A DNA stretch of 64,000 nucleotides from BOKV01 sp041987205 (GTDB lineage Bacteria > Pseudomonadota > Alphaproteobacteria > Rhizobiales > Rhizobiaceae). The DNA lies in contig JBHIWX010000008.1 in assembly GCA_041987205.1 (NCBI GenBank), positions 7,537 to 71,536 on the forward strand. The letters are read 5' to 3'. The translations under genes and the position numbers were made by a program. Positions 51,682 to 61,075 of this stretch are shown here, one piece after another. The notes below the pieces were generated by a model that saw nothing but the letters and a program-made list of their open reading frames with translations, was not told the DNA's origin and searched no databases. Numbering within the stretch: position 1 is the first letter of the stretch; each line of letters begins with the position of its first letter.

Positions 51682-53435
51682 TTCTTCTGCTCCACCGAGG
51701 CGCGCAGCGTCGGGACGAAGCGCGAGGCCGCTCCGGCGGGCGGCTGATAGGGCGGAGTGCCGGGTTTGCCCACCCCGGGTGTCTGGCCGGGCGCCGGGCG
51801 TATCGGCGCATCGACCGGCGCAAGCATGCCGCCCTCCATGCGCATGATCTTGTCGGCCACCGAAAGCAGGGTCGTGCGCTGGGTGATGAAGACAACAGTC
51901 ACTTCATTGGCCTTGGCCTCGTTGAGCGCCTCGACCAGCGCCTGCTCTCCGGCCGTGTCGAGATTGGCGTTCGGTTCGTCCAGAACGAGGATGCGAGGTT
52001 CGCCGAACAGCGCGCGCGCAAGACCGACCCGCTGGCGTTCTCCCCCCGAAAGCCGCAGCCCGCCCGGGCCGACGAAGGTGTCGTAACCATCCGGCATGCG
52101 CTGGATGATGTCGTCGGCATGGGAGCGTCGGGCCGCAGTAACGATCGCCTCGTCGCTGGCGCCCGGCTCGAAGCGTGAAATGTTTTCGGCGATCGTGCCG
52201 GGAATGAGCTCCACGTCCTGGGCCAGATAGCCCATGTGCCGGCCAAGTTCCTCGGGGTCCCAATTGGCGATGTCGTGACCGTCAATGCGGATATTGCCGG
52301 TGCGCAACGGCATGGCGCCGACGATCAGCCGCGCAAGGGTGGATTTGCCCGCGCCGGAAGGCCCGACGATGGCGAGCGCCTGGCCGGGTTCGACCTCGAA
52401 GGAGACGCCACGCAGGATCGGCGGCTTGGAAGGATCGGCCGGGTTGGGCTGGAAGACATTGGCCGCCTCGAGCCGGCCTTTGGGAGCCGGCATGCTGGTC
52501 CGGTCGCGCGGCTTGTCGACATTGCGCAACAGGCCGCGAACCCGTTTCCAGGCCTCCCAGCCGGCAACGAGTTGCCGCCAGGAACCGATGATCTGGTCGA
52601 TCGGTTGCAGTCCGCGCCCGGAGATCAGCGAGGCGGCGAAGATCAGGCCGGCGGTCATCTCGCCGGTCAGCACGAGATAGGCGCCATAGCCGAGGATCGC
52701 CATCTGCAGGCCGAGTCGCACGATCCGCGACAGGCCGGCAAACCAGGCATTGATGGTCGACGCCTTGTCCGCCAGCGCAAGCGAGGCTGCGTGGTCGCCG
52801 CCCCATTTGTCGACGACATTTTCGAGCATGCCGAGCGCCATGATGCTGTCGGCGTTGCGAGTCAGCTGCTCGGACTGGCGCCCGGCCTTCAGGGCTTCGG
52901 CGGCCTGCTTTGCACTCACCCTGGCCAGCACCAGCTGGTTCGCCAGCGCGATCAGCGATACGGCGGCCGCACCGGCCAGCGTCAGCCAGAAGAGGGCAGG
53001 GTGGATGAAATACATCAGCGCGATGAAGATCGTCGCAAACGGCAGGTCGAGCACGGCGAAGGCGAGTTTTGAGGACAGGAGGCCGCGCAGCGTGGCGATG
53101 TCGCGCAGCGGCTGGGTATTGCCCCCGGTCATCGAGCCGAACCGGATGATGGTACGCAAGGTGAGGTCGCTCAGCCGCGTGTCGAGCCGGGCGGCGGCGC
53201 GGTTGGCCAGGATCGAGCGCACGACCTCAAGCAGGCCCAGCACACCCAGCCCGACGCCTGCGATCAGGGTCAGGAAGACCAGCGTCTCCTGGCTGCGCGA
53301 TGGAATGACGCGATCGTAGATCTGCAGCAGATAAAGCGGCTGGATCAGCAACAGCAGATTGGTAGCGAGTGCGAACACCGCCATGAAGGCCACCGAACGG
53401 CGAAACTCGCGGATGGTGAGTTCGATCGTGGTCAC
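51678..53435 (-). CDS. Type I secretion ABC transporter (PrtD/AprD-like)
   Basis: 585 residues. Six-helix exporter membrane domain, then an ATPase domain with Walker A GPSGAGKST, signature LSGGERQRVGLARAL and Walker B ILVLDEPNANLD. No N-terminal C39 peptidase or peptidase-like domain, as in protease exporters. It has a Pro-rich C-terminal tail. It exports substrates with C-terminal signals; the divergent M10 protease at 53950 is the obvious cargo. Confidence 0.92.
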   Translation of the reverse strand: MTTIELTIREFRRSVAFMAVFALATNLLLLIQPLYLLQIYDRVIPSRSQETLVFLTLIAGVGLGVLGLLEVVRSILANRAAARLDTRLSDLTLRTIIRFGSMTGGNTQPLRDIATLRGLLSSKLAFAVLDLPFATIFIALMYFIHPALFWLTLAGAAAVSLIALANQLVLARVSAKQAAEALKAGRQSEQLTRNADSIMALGMLENVVDKWGGDHAASLALADKASTINAWFAGLSRIVRLGLQMAILGYGAYLVLTGEMTAGLIFAASLISGRGLQPIDQIIGSWRQLVAGWEAWKRVRGLLRNVDKPRDRTSMPAPKGRLEAANVFQPNPADPSKPPILRGVSFEVEPGQALAIVGPSGAGKSTLARLIVGAMPLRTGNIRIDGHDIANWDPEELGRHMGYLAQDVELIPGTIAENISRFEPGASDEAIVTAARRSHADDIIQRMPDGYDTFVGPGGLRLSGGERQRVGLARALFGEPRILVLDEPNANLDTAGEQALVEALNEAKANEVTVVFITQRTTLLSVADKIMRMEGGMLAPVDAPIRPAPGQTPGVGKPGTPPYQPPAGAASRFVPTLRASVEQKK

Positions 53436-53949
53436 GACTGCGATTGTCTCCCGGCGGGGTTGGCGATCCTGAGGCGGTTCATGGACGCCGCTTTTTGATC
53501 GTGCGTTTCGTTGCTGATCGTATACGTCCTGAATAGTTGCGATGGTTCACTTGTAGCCAGCACGAAAAGTCTTGGAAAGCTCAAGCCGTCGACTTGGTGA
53601 ACCGCCACGTATCGCTTGCTGATGCGGAATCGGTACAGTATCGTTCCTTACTGTCAGGCAGCCTGCCGCAGGTCGCTCGGCAAATGAAACCTGCGCGGCG
53701 AGATTTCGTCGGCTTGAAAAGAAACGTAATTGGAGTGCCATTGTTCGGTTGTTTCTCCAATTCGAGTGAAATGATCCACCAGCCATTAACCTAAATCGAG
53801 ACATGTCTAGAATATTGGATTGGAATAGCAACCGGGACGACGTTTCGCACGTACTGCCACAATGATGCGGCTATTGCGCGATAGCTCGCGACGAACTTTT
53901 CGTTCCTTCCGGGACCGGCTTTCCACTCCTTTCAGGGGCCAGCAATTGA
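53436..53949. other. Divergent regulatory region, type I exporter / M10 protease
   Basis: 514 bases without a credible gene. It is AT-richer than its surroundings and must hold promoters for both directions. An inverted repeat AATTGGAG (53728-53735) / CTCCAATT (53755-53762) with a 19-base spacer is the only clear structure, and might be an operator or a leader hairpin. No strong ribosome site precedes the protease ATG. Confidence 0.45.
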
Positions 53950-55854
53950 ATGCCAGCGGTATTTGATCTCGACGACATCATTGTCCAACTCCGTACCAGT
54001 TGGGGCGGCGACGCCGAAAACGCCACCTTCCCGCTGTATTCCAACACGTTCTACTATGCGCTGCTGACGAGTGCGCCGAACGATTCCAGCCCGGAGAATG
54101 CCGGATGGCAGGCGTTGACGTCGTTGATGGAGGCGAGGGCTGCCGAGGCTTTTGAACTCTGGGACGATCTGATCCCGCGCAACCTGATCCAGTATCTCGG
54201 ATCGCCACCGGCGGATGCCCCCGTCATCCAGTTCGCCTATTCCTCGACAACGGACAAAGGCGGCACTTACGAGTACCCGGTCACCGGCTATTATCTCGGC
54301 ACCAACGAGTTCGGTGGCCAATCCTGGGAGATCAATCGCGCCGAGATATGGCTAAACTCGGGCTGGAGCACCCATTCCACCTCGTCTGCCATCAACCAGA
54401 CCGGCTATGGCTATTACGGCGGTTACGGTTTCCTCACCTACATGCACGAAATCGGCCATGCGCTGGGGTTGAGCCATCCCGGCAGCTACAATGCCGGCGA
54501 TGACGAAGCCGTCACCTATGGCGTCCATGCGGAATATGCGCAGGACACGCGGCGCTTTACCATCATGTCCTATTTCTATGCCGACGAGGACGGCAGCGAT
54601 ACGGATTACTACGGTTCCAACGGCTTCTGGCAATTTGCCCAGACCCCGATGCTGCATGACATCGCGGCGATCCAGGAAATCTATGGCACCGATCTGAGCA
54701 CGCGCGCCGAAGACACGACCTACGGCTTCAATTCCACAGCCGGGAAGGACGTCTACGACTTTAGCAAGAACGACAATCCCATCCTCACGATCTACGATGC
54801 CGGCGGCATCGACACGCTCGATTTCTCCGGCTTCGGTTCGGGGCAGTATGGTGGCCAGGTCATCAATCTGACGCCCGGGACCTGGTCCGATGTCGGCGGC
54901 TACATGACCAACAATGTGGCCATTGCCTTCGGCACCTGGATCGAGAATGCCATCGGCGGCACGGGCAACGACACCATCATCGGCAACGGCATCTCGAACC
55001 GGCTCTACGGCAACAATGGCAACGATCGGCTTGATGGCGGGTTCGGCGTCGACTTCCTTTTCGGGGGAGCAGGCTTCGATACGGGTGTCGTCGCCGGCGC
55101 CTCGAGCGAATGGACGCTCGTGCGATTTGGCAATGTCGTCCAGGTCTATTCGAACTCGACCCTTGAGCATGACTGGTTCGAGGACGTCGAGCTGCTCGAT
55201 TTCACCAATACCGACATCACGGTCGCCAATTTGGCCAGCAACGAACCCTATTCCTACATGGCCACCTACTCGGATATCCTGAGTGCCTTCGGTCCCAATC
55301 CGGATGCCGCCATCCAGCACTATTTCTACAACGGATATTATGAAGGCCGGACGCTCGACGGTTTCGATGAATGGTCCTATCTGGCGGGCTACAAGGATCT
55401 CCTCAACGCGTTCGGGACTGACGGCGAAGCCGCCACGCTTCACTACGTCTACAATGGCTTCTGGGAAGGTCGTGCGCGCGATGCGTTTGACGAATGGTCC
55501 TATCTGGCCAGCAACACGGACCTGATCGGCGCTATTGGGCCGAACGGCATGCAGGCCACCCAGCACTATGTCACCACCGGATATGGCCAGGGCCGCGAGG
55601 TTAACACCTTCGACGCGTTTCGTTACATCGCATCCTATGGCGATCTCATCCAGGCTTTAGGCCCGAACGGCCTCGCCGGCGAAATGCACTACGTTTACAA
55701 CGGCTATTACGAGGGTCGGGTCGCCGATTTCGACGCGCAGCAATATCTCGACAACTACCAGGACCTGCAGAACGCCTACGGCTCCGATCTCGCCGCCGCG
55801 ACGCTGCACTATATCTACAACGGCTTCTACGAAGGCAGGACCGACGAGGCCTAG
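53950..55854 (+). CDS. Secreted M10-family (serralysin-like) metalloprotease with RTX and tandem repeats
   Basis: 634 residues. The zinc site is HEIGHALGLSH (HExxHxxGxxH, 54445-54477), with the Met-turn IMSYFYA about 30 residues on. RTX calcium-binding nonapeptides follow (GGTGNDTIIGNG, NGNDRLDGGFG). After them come five tandem repeats with a period of ~41 residues (first tyrosines at 55255, 55378, 55501, 55624 and 55744), each ending HYxxxGxxxGR. There is no N-terminal signal peptide, as expected for a type I substrate; the exporter is encoded divergently. Unlike classical serralysins, the extreme C-terminus is the last repeat rather than a DFxV-type signal. Confidence 0.88.
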   Translation: MPAVFDLDDIIVQLRTSWGGDAENATFPLYSNTFYYALLTSAPNDSSPENAGWQALTSLMEARAAEAFELWDDLIPRNLIQYLGSPPADAPVIQFAYSSTTDKGGTYEYPVTGYYLGTNEFGGQSWEINRAEIWLNSGWSTHSTSSAINQTGYGYYGGYGFLTYMHEIGHALGLSHPGSYNAGDDEAVTYGVHAEYAQDTRRFTIMSYFYADEDGSDTDYYGSNGFWQFAQTPMLHDIAAIQEIYGTDLSTRAEDTTYGFNSTAGKDVYDFSKNDNPILTIYDAGGIDTLDFSGFGSGQYGGQVINLTPGTWSDVGGYMTNNVAIAFGTWIENAIGGTGNDTIIGNGISNRLYGNNGNDRLDGGFGVDFLFGGAGFDTGVVAGASSEWTLVRFGNVVQVYSNSTLEHDWFEDVELLDFTNTDITVANLASNEPYSYMATYSDILSAFGPNPDAAIQHYFYNGYYEGRTLDGFDEWSYLAGYKDLLNAFGTDGEAATLHYVYNGFWEGRARDAFDEWSYLASNTDLIGAIGPNGMQATQHYVTTGYGQGREVNTFDAFRYIASYGDLIQALGPNGLAGEMHYVYNGYYEGRVADFDAQQYLDNYQDLQNAYGSDLAAATLHYIYNGFYEGRTDEA

Positions 55855-55886
55855 TCGACATCGCCATGCGATGAAGCATCGCGGAA

Positions 55887-55904
55887 GGCCGGCGATGGCC
55901 GGCC
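55887..55904. terminator. Hairpin between convergent genes
   Basis: GGCCGGC-GATG-GCCGGCC, a 7-bp stem between the protease stop and the end of the leftward cluster. No U-run. Confidence 0.45.
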
Positions 55905-55926
55905 GGTCGCGCAATTGCCGGCATGA

Positions 55927-57414
55927 TCAGTCGTCGAGACGCAGATAGACCGGCTTCGGATCGGTGACATTCAGCACGGCCTCACGGGCTTCGTCGAGTT
56001 TTGACTGGCACTCCTCCGAAGCGGTGACGTCTCGGCGATCCGGATAGGGCAGCACCAGCAGCTTTCGGCAGTCCGGTCCCAGGACGCCCCTGACTGTGGA
56101 GCGCCGGATGCCTTCCCCAATGCCTGAATAGCGTTCCGCGAAGATTTCGGGCGGTGGATCGTAGAGCCATGGCATGCGTGTCTGGATGAACTTCGAAGAC
56201 ATAGAGGGAACCACGTACTTCCCGAATTGCCGGGGGGCGGCATCGATGGCCGTGTAGACGCCGCCGAGAACGATCGCGAGCCCGAGGCCCACCGCGACAG
56301 GGATGCGCTGGCGGGCGAAAACGAACAATTGATGGACCAGCGGAAACAGGAGCGGCATGTACCAGGTCGCATAGCGCGCGAGGCCGGGCGTCGCTCCCGA
56401 ATTGAGATTCCCGGTCAGCGACTGGAAGTAGAACGAGACCAGCAGATAGACGGAAGCAAAGGAAAGATAGCGCCAGCCGAGCCGGGCGGTATTGAGTTGA
56501 GCGATCAGCGCCCAGACCGAGACGATCAGGAGCGCCGTTCCCAACGGCCAGTTCGGCAAAAGGCCGACATCCGGGTCGAACAGCCAGATGAAGGAAATGA
56601 AGACGCTGTTGTCTTTGGTGATGCCGGCGAGGGCCAGTTGCGGGGTCACTACACCCAGGCGCGCGAAGTAGTAGACCGGATGCACCAGTACCAGCAAGGC
56701 CGTCGTGGCGATCCCCGCGACTTCGAAAACGGTGTAGGGCCGTTTCCATTCGGCCAGGGCACGCCAGGCAAGCGGCACCATCGCCACGACAGTGAAACTG
56801 GGGTTCTGGGTCGACGTCATGGCGAGCAGCACGGCTGATGCCACATTCCTGCGTGCTGCAAACAGCACGACCGCGGTCGTCGCGAGGCAGAAGGTGAAAA
56901 ACTCAGTGTGGACCTTGTCGATGAACCAGACCATCGGCGATGCGAAGGTCATGACCAGAACGACGGCCAGTCCGGTCAACCCGAAATGGCGGAAGGCTAC
57001 CCACAGCATGCCGCTAAGAAGCAGGAAATGCAGGACGAGAAAGCTGTCATGGGTATCGAGGCCGATGCCAAGCGAATGAGCCAGTCCGGAACATATCGCA
57101 GCCAACAGGCTGTAGAACCAGAAATGATTGAAATCGCCCGTGTGGTTCACCTGCAAGCGCGCGAACTGCAGTTGCAGCGACTCGGCAGGCACGAGGACGC
57201 TGACCTCGCCGGAATTGAAGAAGGCCTGAAAGACTTCATAAACCAATTAAATCGTCCAGGCGAAGAACAGCGCGTAATATTCATTGCCGTCCCCTACGCG
57301 CTGTGCCGGCATTTGTCCGACAAGGACAAACAGCGTCGCGCATGCCGTCAGGACCGCGAGGAAGAGCGCCCACCTCGCAGTGGGCGGCATGGGCGTTGCG
57401 CGATCAGCCTGCAT
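55927..57414 (-). pseudogene. Membrane glycosyltransferase-like gene with an in-frame stop
   Basis: From ATG 57414 the frame reads about 55 residues (membrane helix RWALFLAVLTACATLFVLVG, then VGDGNEYYALFFAWTI). It meets TAA at 57249-57247 and continues in the same frame for 440 residues with about eleven membrane helices (from LVYEVFQAFF). There is no frameshift; one codon is changed. The downstream part lacks a good ribosome site, starting at best at TTG 57246. Intact relatives are polytopic GT-C-like or DUF2079-like proteins with a GDGxEYY N-terminal motif. The start overlaps the preceding oxidoreductase gene by 11 bases. Nonsense mutation, sequencing error and readthrough are all possible. 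Confidence 0.7.
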
Positions 57415-58735
57415 CGAGCATTGCCCTTGCGACGTTTCGGCCTTCCCGGACCGCATAGTTCGTACCGCGATCTTCAGGATAGATCTGCGCCATGGTCGAG
57501 ATCCACGCATTGTCGAACGGCGTTTCCTGATCGGGAACGAGCGACGAATAGTTCCGTTCGATCACCGGCTGGGCGTGATCCGCCCGCCATATCTTCCAGT
57601 CGATGATCCAGCCATCGTTGAATTCGGGAAACATACGCCTGAGATGTTCGAGGCTGTAGGCGAGATAAGTCTCGTCGTCATGGGACCAGACCGGATCGTC
57701 CCTCGCGATATAGCGCGACAGGTAGACGATGTGGGAGCCGCGATAATGCTCCGGCGTGTCGAAATTGGTGTGTTCGATCACGCCGACAAAGGGAAAGCCG
57801 GGATCGTTCACGTTCAGCCAGTAGGTATCCGACAGGCTGTGCTTGAGGCGCAGCACCAGACAGATATTGCCGAGATAGTGGATACGCCGAAGCGAAGCCA
57901 GCCATGCATCGTCCGCGTCCTTCTCAAGGATGTCGGCGATGATCGGAAATGCCGGGGTGAACAGAAACTTCCGCGCCTCGATGGTCTGGACATTCGCGGT
58001 GGTCAGCGAGGCGATCGAATCTCCCTGTGATGTCGCGCCGGTGACCTCGGTGCCGAATTCCACCTTTCCGCCCTGTTCTTCGATGGCATTGACCAGCCCC
58101 TGCGCCAACCTGCCAAAGCCGCCCTTGAAATAGGCGAGCTTCTCGTCGCCGAACTTGTCCCTGGAACCGCCTCTCAGCACCAGCTTCTTCCACATCCACA
58201 CCGCGCCGATGTCCTCGGCAAAGACAGAGAATTTGGAATCGATAAGCGGTTCCCAGACAGTACTGTAGACGTTCCTGCCGCAAAGCGGCTCGAGCCATTC
58301 GCGCACCGACAGGGGTTCGATCTGGCGCCAGTCGCGCACGCGCCTCACCTGCAGCACCAGCAATCCGAGGCGTATCCTGTCGACAAGGCTGAGCGCGCCG
58401 AACCGCATCAGGTCCAGCGGCGTCGACAGTTTCCATATCCGCGAGTTGAAATACATGCCGGTTCTGGAGGCCAGGCTGACAATGTCCTTGTCCATGCTGA
58501 TCTCGCGAGCGAGTTCGGGGATATGCGTGTCGCTCTGGAACCAGTGATGATAGAATTTCTCGAGTTCCACACCGTCGGAAAACTCGAACGTTCCGCCCAG
58601 CCCGCCCGGCCTGTCGCTTGCCTCGACGACGCAAACCTTGAGCCCGCGCCGACCCAGTTCAAGCGCCGCCGTGAGCCCCGTGAAGCCGGCCCCGACGATG
58701 GCGACATCGTATTCCTCGCGCGCGCTTGCGTTCAT
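57404..58735 (-). CDS. FAD-dependent oxidoreductase (protoporphyrinogen oxidase/amine oxidase-like)
   Basis: 443 residues. FAD-binding loop VAIVGAGFTGLTAALELG and RPGGLGGTF, with EKFYHHWFQSD next, a pattern seen in FAD proteins of surface-polysaccharide clusters. The C-terminus holds MAQIYPEDRGTNYAVREGRN, the second FAD contact. The substrate is unknown; UDP-galactopyranose-mutase-like or lipid-linked sugar chemistry is conceivable. It overlaps the GtrA gene by four bases. Confidence 0.85.
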   Translation of the reverse strand: MNASAREEYDVAIVGAGFTGLTAALELGRRGLKVCVVEASDRPGGLGGTFEFSDGVELEKFYHHWFQSDTHIPELAREISMDKDIVSLASRTGMYFNSRIWKLSTPLDLMRFGALSLVDRIRLGLLVLQVRRVRDWRQIEPLSVREWLEPLCGRNVYSTVWEPLIDSKFSVFAEDIGAVWMWKKLVLRGGSRDKFGDEKLAYFKGGFGRLAQGLVNAIEEQGGKVEFGTEVTGATSQGDSIASLTTANVQTIEARKFLFTPAFPIIADILEKDADDAWLASLRRIHYLGNICLVLRLKHSLSDTYWLNVNDPGFPFVGVIEHTNFDTPEHYRGSHIVYLSRYIARDDPVWSHDDETYLAYSLEHLRRMFPEFNDGWIIDWKIWRADHAQPVIERNYSSLVPDQETPFDNAWISTMAQIYPEDRGTNYAVREGRNVARAMLDAG

Positions 58736-59127
58736 TTGCCCGCAACCCGGATTTCGTTGCCTGTTCTGAACGTCACCAGCCGGTTCAGGGTGAACTGGAG
58801 GGCGACGACAACCGGCAGCGTGAGGATCTTGGCGATGCGCTCATCGATCGAGGCGAACTCGACCAGAAGCCAGAGACAGAAGGCGGAGGCGAGATAGCCC
58901 AGCGCAGCCACACTGAGAAAGGAGGTGAGACGCAAGGTCACGCGATCATGCACGCCGAAGGTGAAGTGCCGGTTCAACGTGAAGCTGACCAGCGTACCGA
59001 CAAGATACCCCAGCGCATTCGCGGCCTGATAACTTTCCAACAGGCTGAGAAACAGCAGGAAGGTGAGGTAGTCGGACGCGACCCCGATGCCGCCGCAAAT
59101 GCAGTAGACCAGGAACTGCTTGGTCAT
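58732..59127 (-). CDS. GtrA-family small membrane protein
   Basis: 131 residues from ATG 59127, four membrane helices, with GGIGVASDYLTFLLFL, LVGTLVSFTLNRHFTF and a final LQFTLNRLVTFR typical of GtrA. These proteins are proposed flippases for polyprenyl-phosphate-linked sugars made by an adjacent GT2 enzyme. It overlaps the GT2 gene by four bases and the oxidoreductase gene by four bases. Confidence 0.9.
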   Translation of the reverse strand: MTKQFLVYCICGGIGVASDYLTFLLFLSLLESYQAANALGYLVGTLVSFTLNRHFTFGVHDRVTLRLTSFLSVAALGYLASAFCLWLLVEFASIDERIAKILTLPVVVALQFTLNRLVTFRTGNEIRVAGK

Positions 59128-60092
59128 CGGTCCTTGTCCCGAACGGTCGGCTCTTCCAGTCCGACGCTCTCGGCGATGACGAATTGCGGGCGGGCGTTCA
59201 GCGTCAGCAGTACCCGCCCGAGATATTCCCCGATGATCCCGAGTGCCAGCAACTGGACGCCGCCGATGATCAGGACCGTGACGATGAGGGAGGACCAGCC
59301 GATCGGCATCAGGTCCAGCGTGAACTTCTGGATGATGAGCAGGAAGGCGAAGACGAAGCCGAAGACCGACATGGTCAGGCCGAGCACGGAGGTAACGCGT
59401 AGCGGCATGATCGAGAAACTCGTCGCCATCTTGAGCCACAGCGACACCGATTTGCGAAGGCCGTAATTGCCGTCGCCGATCGGGCGTGAGTGGTGGTCGA
59501 CCTCGACCGATGCGATGTTCTGCGTCACCGACAGGATGAGCCCGTCGAGATAGACATAGGGCCCGCGATAGCGCAGCAGGTCGGGAACGAGAGTCCGCGA
59601 AATGGCACGAAATGGCGAGAGGTAAAGGTCTCTGGGTTTGCGGATGAGATAGCTGGCGACGACGTCGTTCAGCCGGCTGCCATACTGCTTCCAGAGAGCA
59701 TGCTTCCTGGATGTGAACCTGGCGTAGACGACGTCATATCCCTCGCGCACCTTCTCGACCATTTTCGGGATGTCGAAAGGTGAATGTTGCAGATCGTCAT
59801 CCATCGTGATGACGACGTCGCCATTGGCATGAGCGAGACCGGCCATGATGGCGTTGTGCTGGCCGGCGTTGACCCGCAGCAGGATACCCTTGAGATGGCG
59901 GTTCTCCCGTGCAAGCGACTTGATGCTCGCCCATGTATCGTCCGGCGAACTGTCACACACGATGACGACTTCGTAGGAAAGCGCCTTCTCGGACAGGGCA
60001 CGATCGATCTGCGTCATCAGTTCGGGCAGAATGATGCCGCTGCGATAGGCGGGAATGACTATGGAAACCTCAGGAGGATGGGGTTTACCCAT
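59124..60092 (-). CDS. GT2 glycosyltransferase, GtrB/DPM1-like
   Basis: 322 residues. GT-A catalytic domain: VSIVIPAYRSG, VVIVCDSSPDDTWASI, RVNAGQHNAIMAGLAHANGD and ITMDDDLQH (DxD). Two C-terminal membrane helices follow (about 225-250 and 262-290). It should make a polyprenyl-phosphate sugar for the GtrA protein encoded after it. The start overlaps the preceding SDR stop by eight bases. Confidence 0.9.
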   Translation of the reverse strand: MGKPHPPEVSIVIPAYRSGIILPELMTQIDRALSEKALSYEVVIVCDSSPDDTWASIKSLARENRHLKGILLRVNAGQHNAIMAGLAHANGDVVITMDDDLQHSPFDIPKMVEKVREGYDVVYARFTSRKHALWKQYGSRLNDVVASYLIRKPRDLYLSPFRAISRTLVPDLLRYRGPYVYLDGLILSVTQNIASVEVDHHSRPIGDGNYGLRKSVSLWLKMATSFSIMPLRVTSVLGLTMSVFGFVFAFLLIIQKFTLDLMPIGWSSLIVTVLIIGGVQLLALGIIGEYLGRVLLTLNARPQFVIAESVGLEEPTVRDKDR

Positions 60093-60765
60093 AATACTTC
60101 CTTATGACGCGCGCCACATAGCCTTCATCGAAGCTGATTCCGAGTTGCCTGGCGGCTTCCTGCGCCTCGCTTGTCTCTATGAAATAGGACGCCCCTCCGT
60201 CAATGATCCGGCAGACGGCCTTCCTTCCGAGAACCTCCTCGAACAGGCTCAAGATGGTCTGAACCGGAAGCGATATCGGAGTGGCAACGTTGATCGTTGA
60301 ATTCCAGGTTCCGGCCGACTCCAGGAGGAATGCGCAAATCCGTACCACATCGTCGATGTCGATCAAGTTGCGTTTGGCTTGGCGCTGTATCTCAAGCGTT
60401 CCTCCGGACTGGATGGTCTTGAAGAAGTAATTGGAAAACGTGTTGGGATTGTCGCTTCTTCCGACGATCTGCGGCAGCCGGAAGATCACATAGGACCCAG
60501 TCCCCTCGATGATGGATTCCATTTCGAGTTTGTGACGAACATACGGTTTCCGGCATTGAGACGGATCAACCACGCTGCAGGTGCTGAAATAGACGAGCCT
60601 GTGCCCGGCCCGGGCCCAGTGGCTCAGCAATGCCTTTTCCCGTTCAAACGCTTCCTGCCCGGTTTCCGATGAGTTGGAAACGCCGGAAGCAAAGATCACC
60701 ACGTCCTGATTGTACGAATAGATCGGCGCAAAAGCTCGTGCGATCAGTCCATCTCCGACTATCAA
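60085..60765 (-). CDS. NAD(P)-binding SDR/epimerase-like protein
   Basis: About 226 residues from TTG 60765, which gives a proper Rossmann start (LIVGDGLIARAF); AGAGGT lies upstream. A longer frame from 60933 is possible, but its first 56 residues look non-native. It carries VIFASGVSNS, YFSTCSVVD, and Y-V-R-H-K in place of YxxxK, then FRLPQIVGR and LIDIDDVV. Substrate probably a nucleotide sugar. First gene of the leftward five-gene cluster. Confidence 0.7.
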   Translation of the reverse strand: MIVGDGLIARAFAPIYSYNQDVVIFASGVSNSSETGQEAFEREKALLSHWARAGHRLVYFSTCSVVDPSQCRKPYVRHKLEMESIIEGTGSYVIFRLPQIVGRSDNPNTFSNYFFKTIQSGGTLEIQRQAKRNLIDIDDVVRICAFLLESAGTWNSTINVATPISLPVQTILSLFEEVLGRKAVCRIIDGGASYFIETSEAQEAARQLGISFDEGYVARVIRKYYG

Positions 60766-61075
60766 GGCAAGTAAACCTCTTGTTTGCGCCAGTAGAGCGC
60801 ATCTCGATAACTTTGCCGGAGCAAACCGCGTGTCAACCCGCCAATTGCCCAGACGTATAAGGGAAAGAATGTAATTGGCAACCGGGGCAAGCATGCTCGA
60901 ATACATTGGCACGATTCTGCGTACAACGGGCATGCGTCGGGGGCGAATTCACGGCAGGATTAAAGTCGAACTGACAAAGGTTGCGGAATGAATCGGTAGT
61001 TTGCCAAGCCCTCGATCGCGCTGAAGATTGTTGAACTCCGTCATCAACTTCGATATCGCTCAGTCGGCTGTGGAA
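60766..61075. other. Divergent promoter region
   Basis: Intergenic between the SDR cluster and the large membrane protein gene. No clear promoter, repeat or RNA gene identified. Confidence 0.3.

Noticed and set aside
53537..53794. Small ORFs in the exporter/protease divergent region
   Set aside because: They lack ribosome sites, have poor codon use and overlap likely promoter sequence in both directions.
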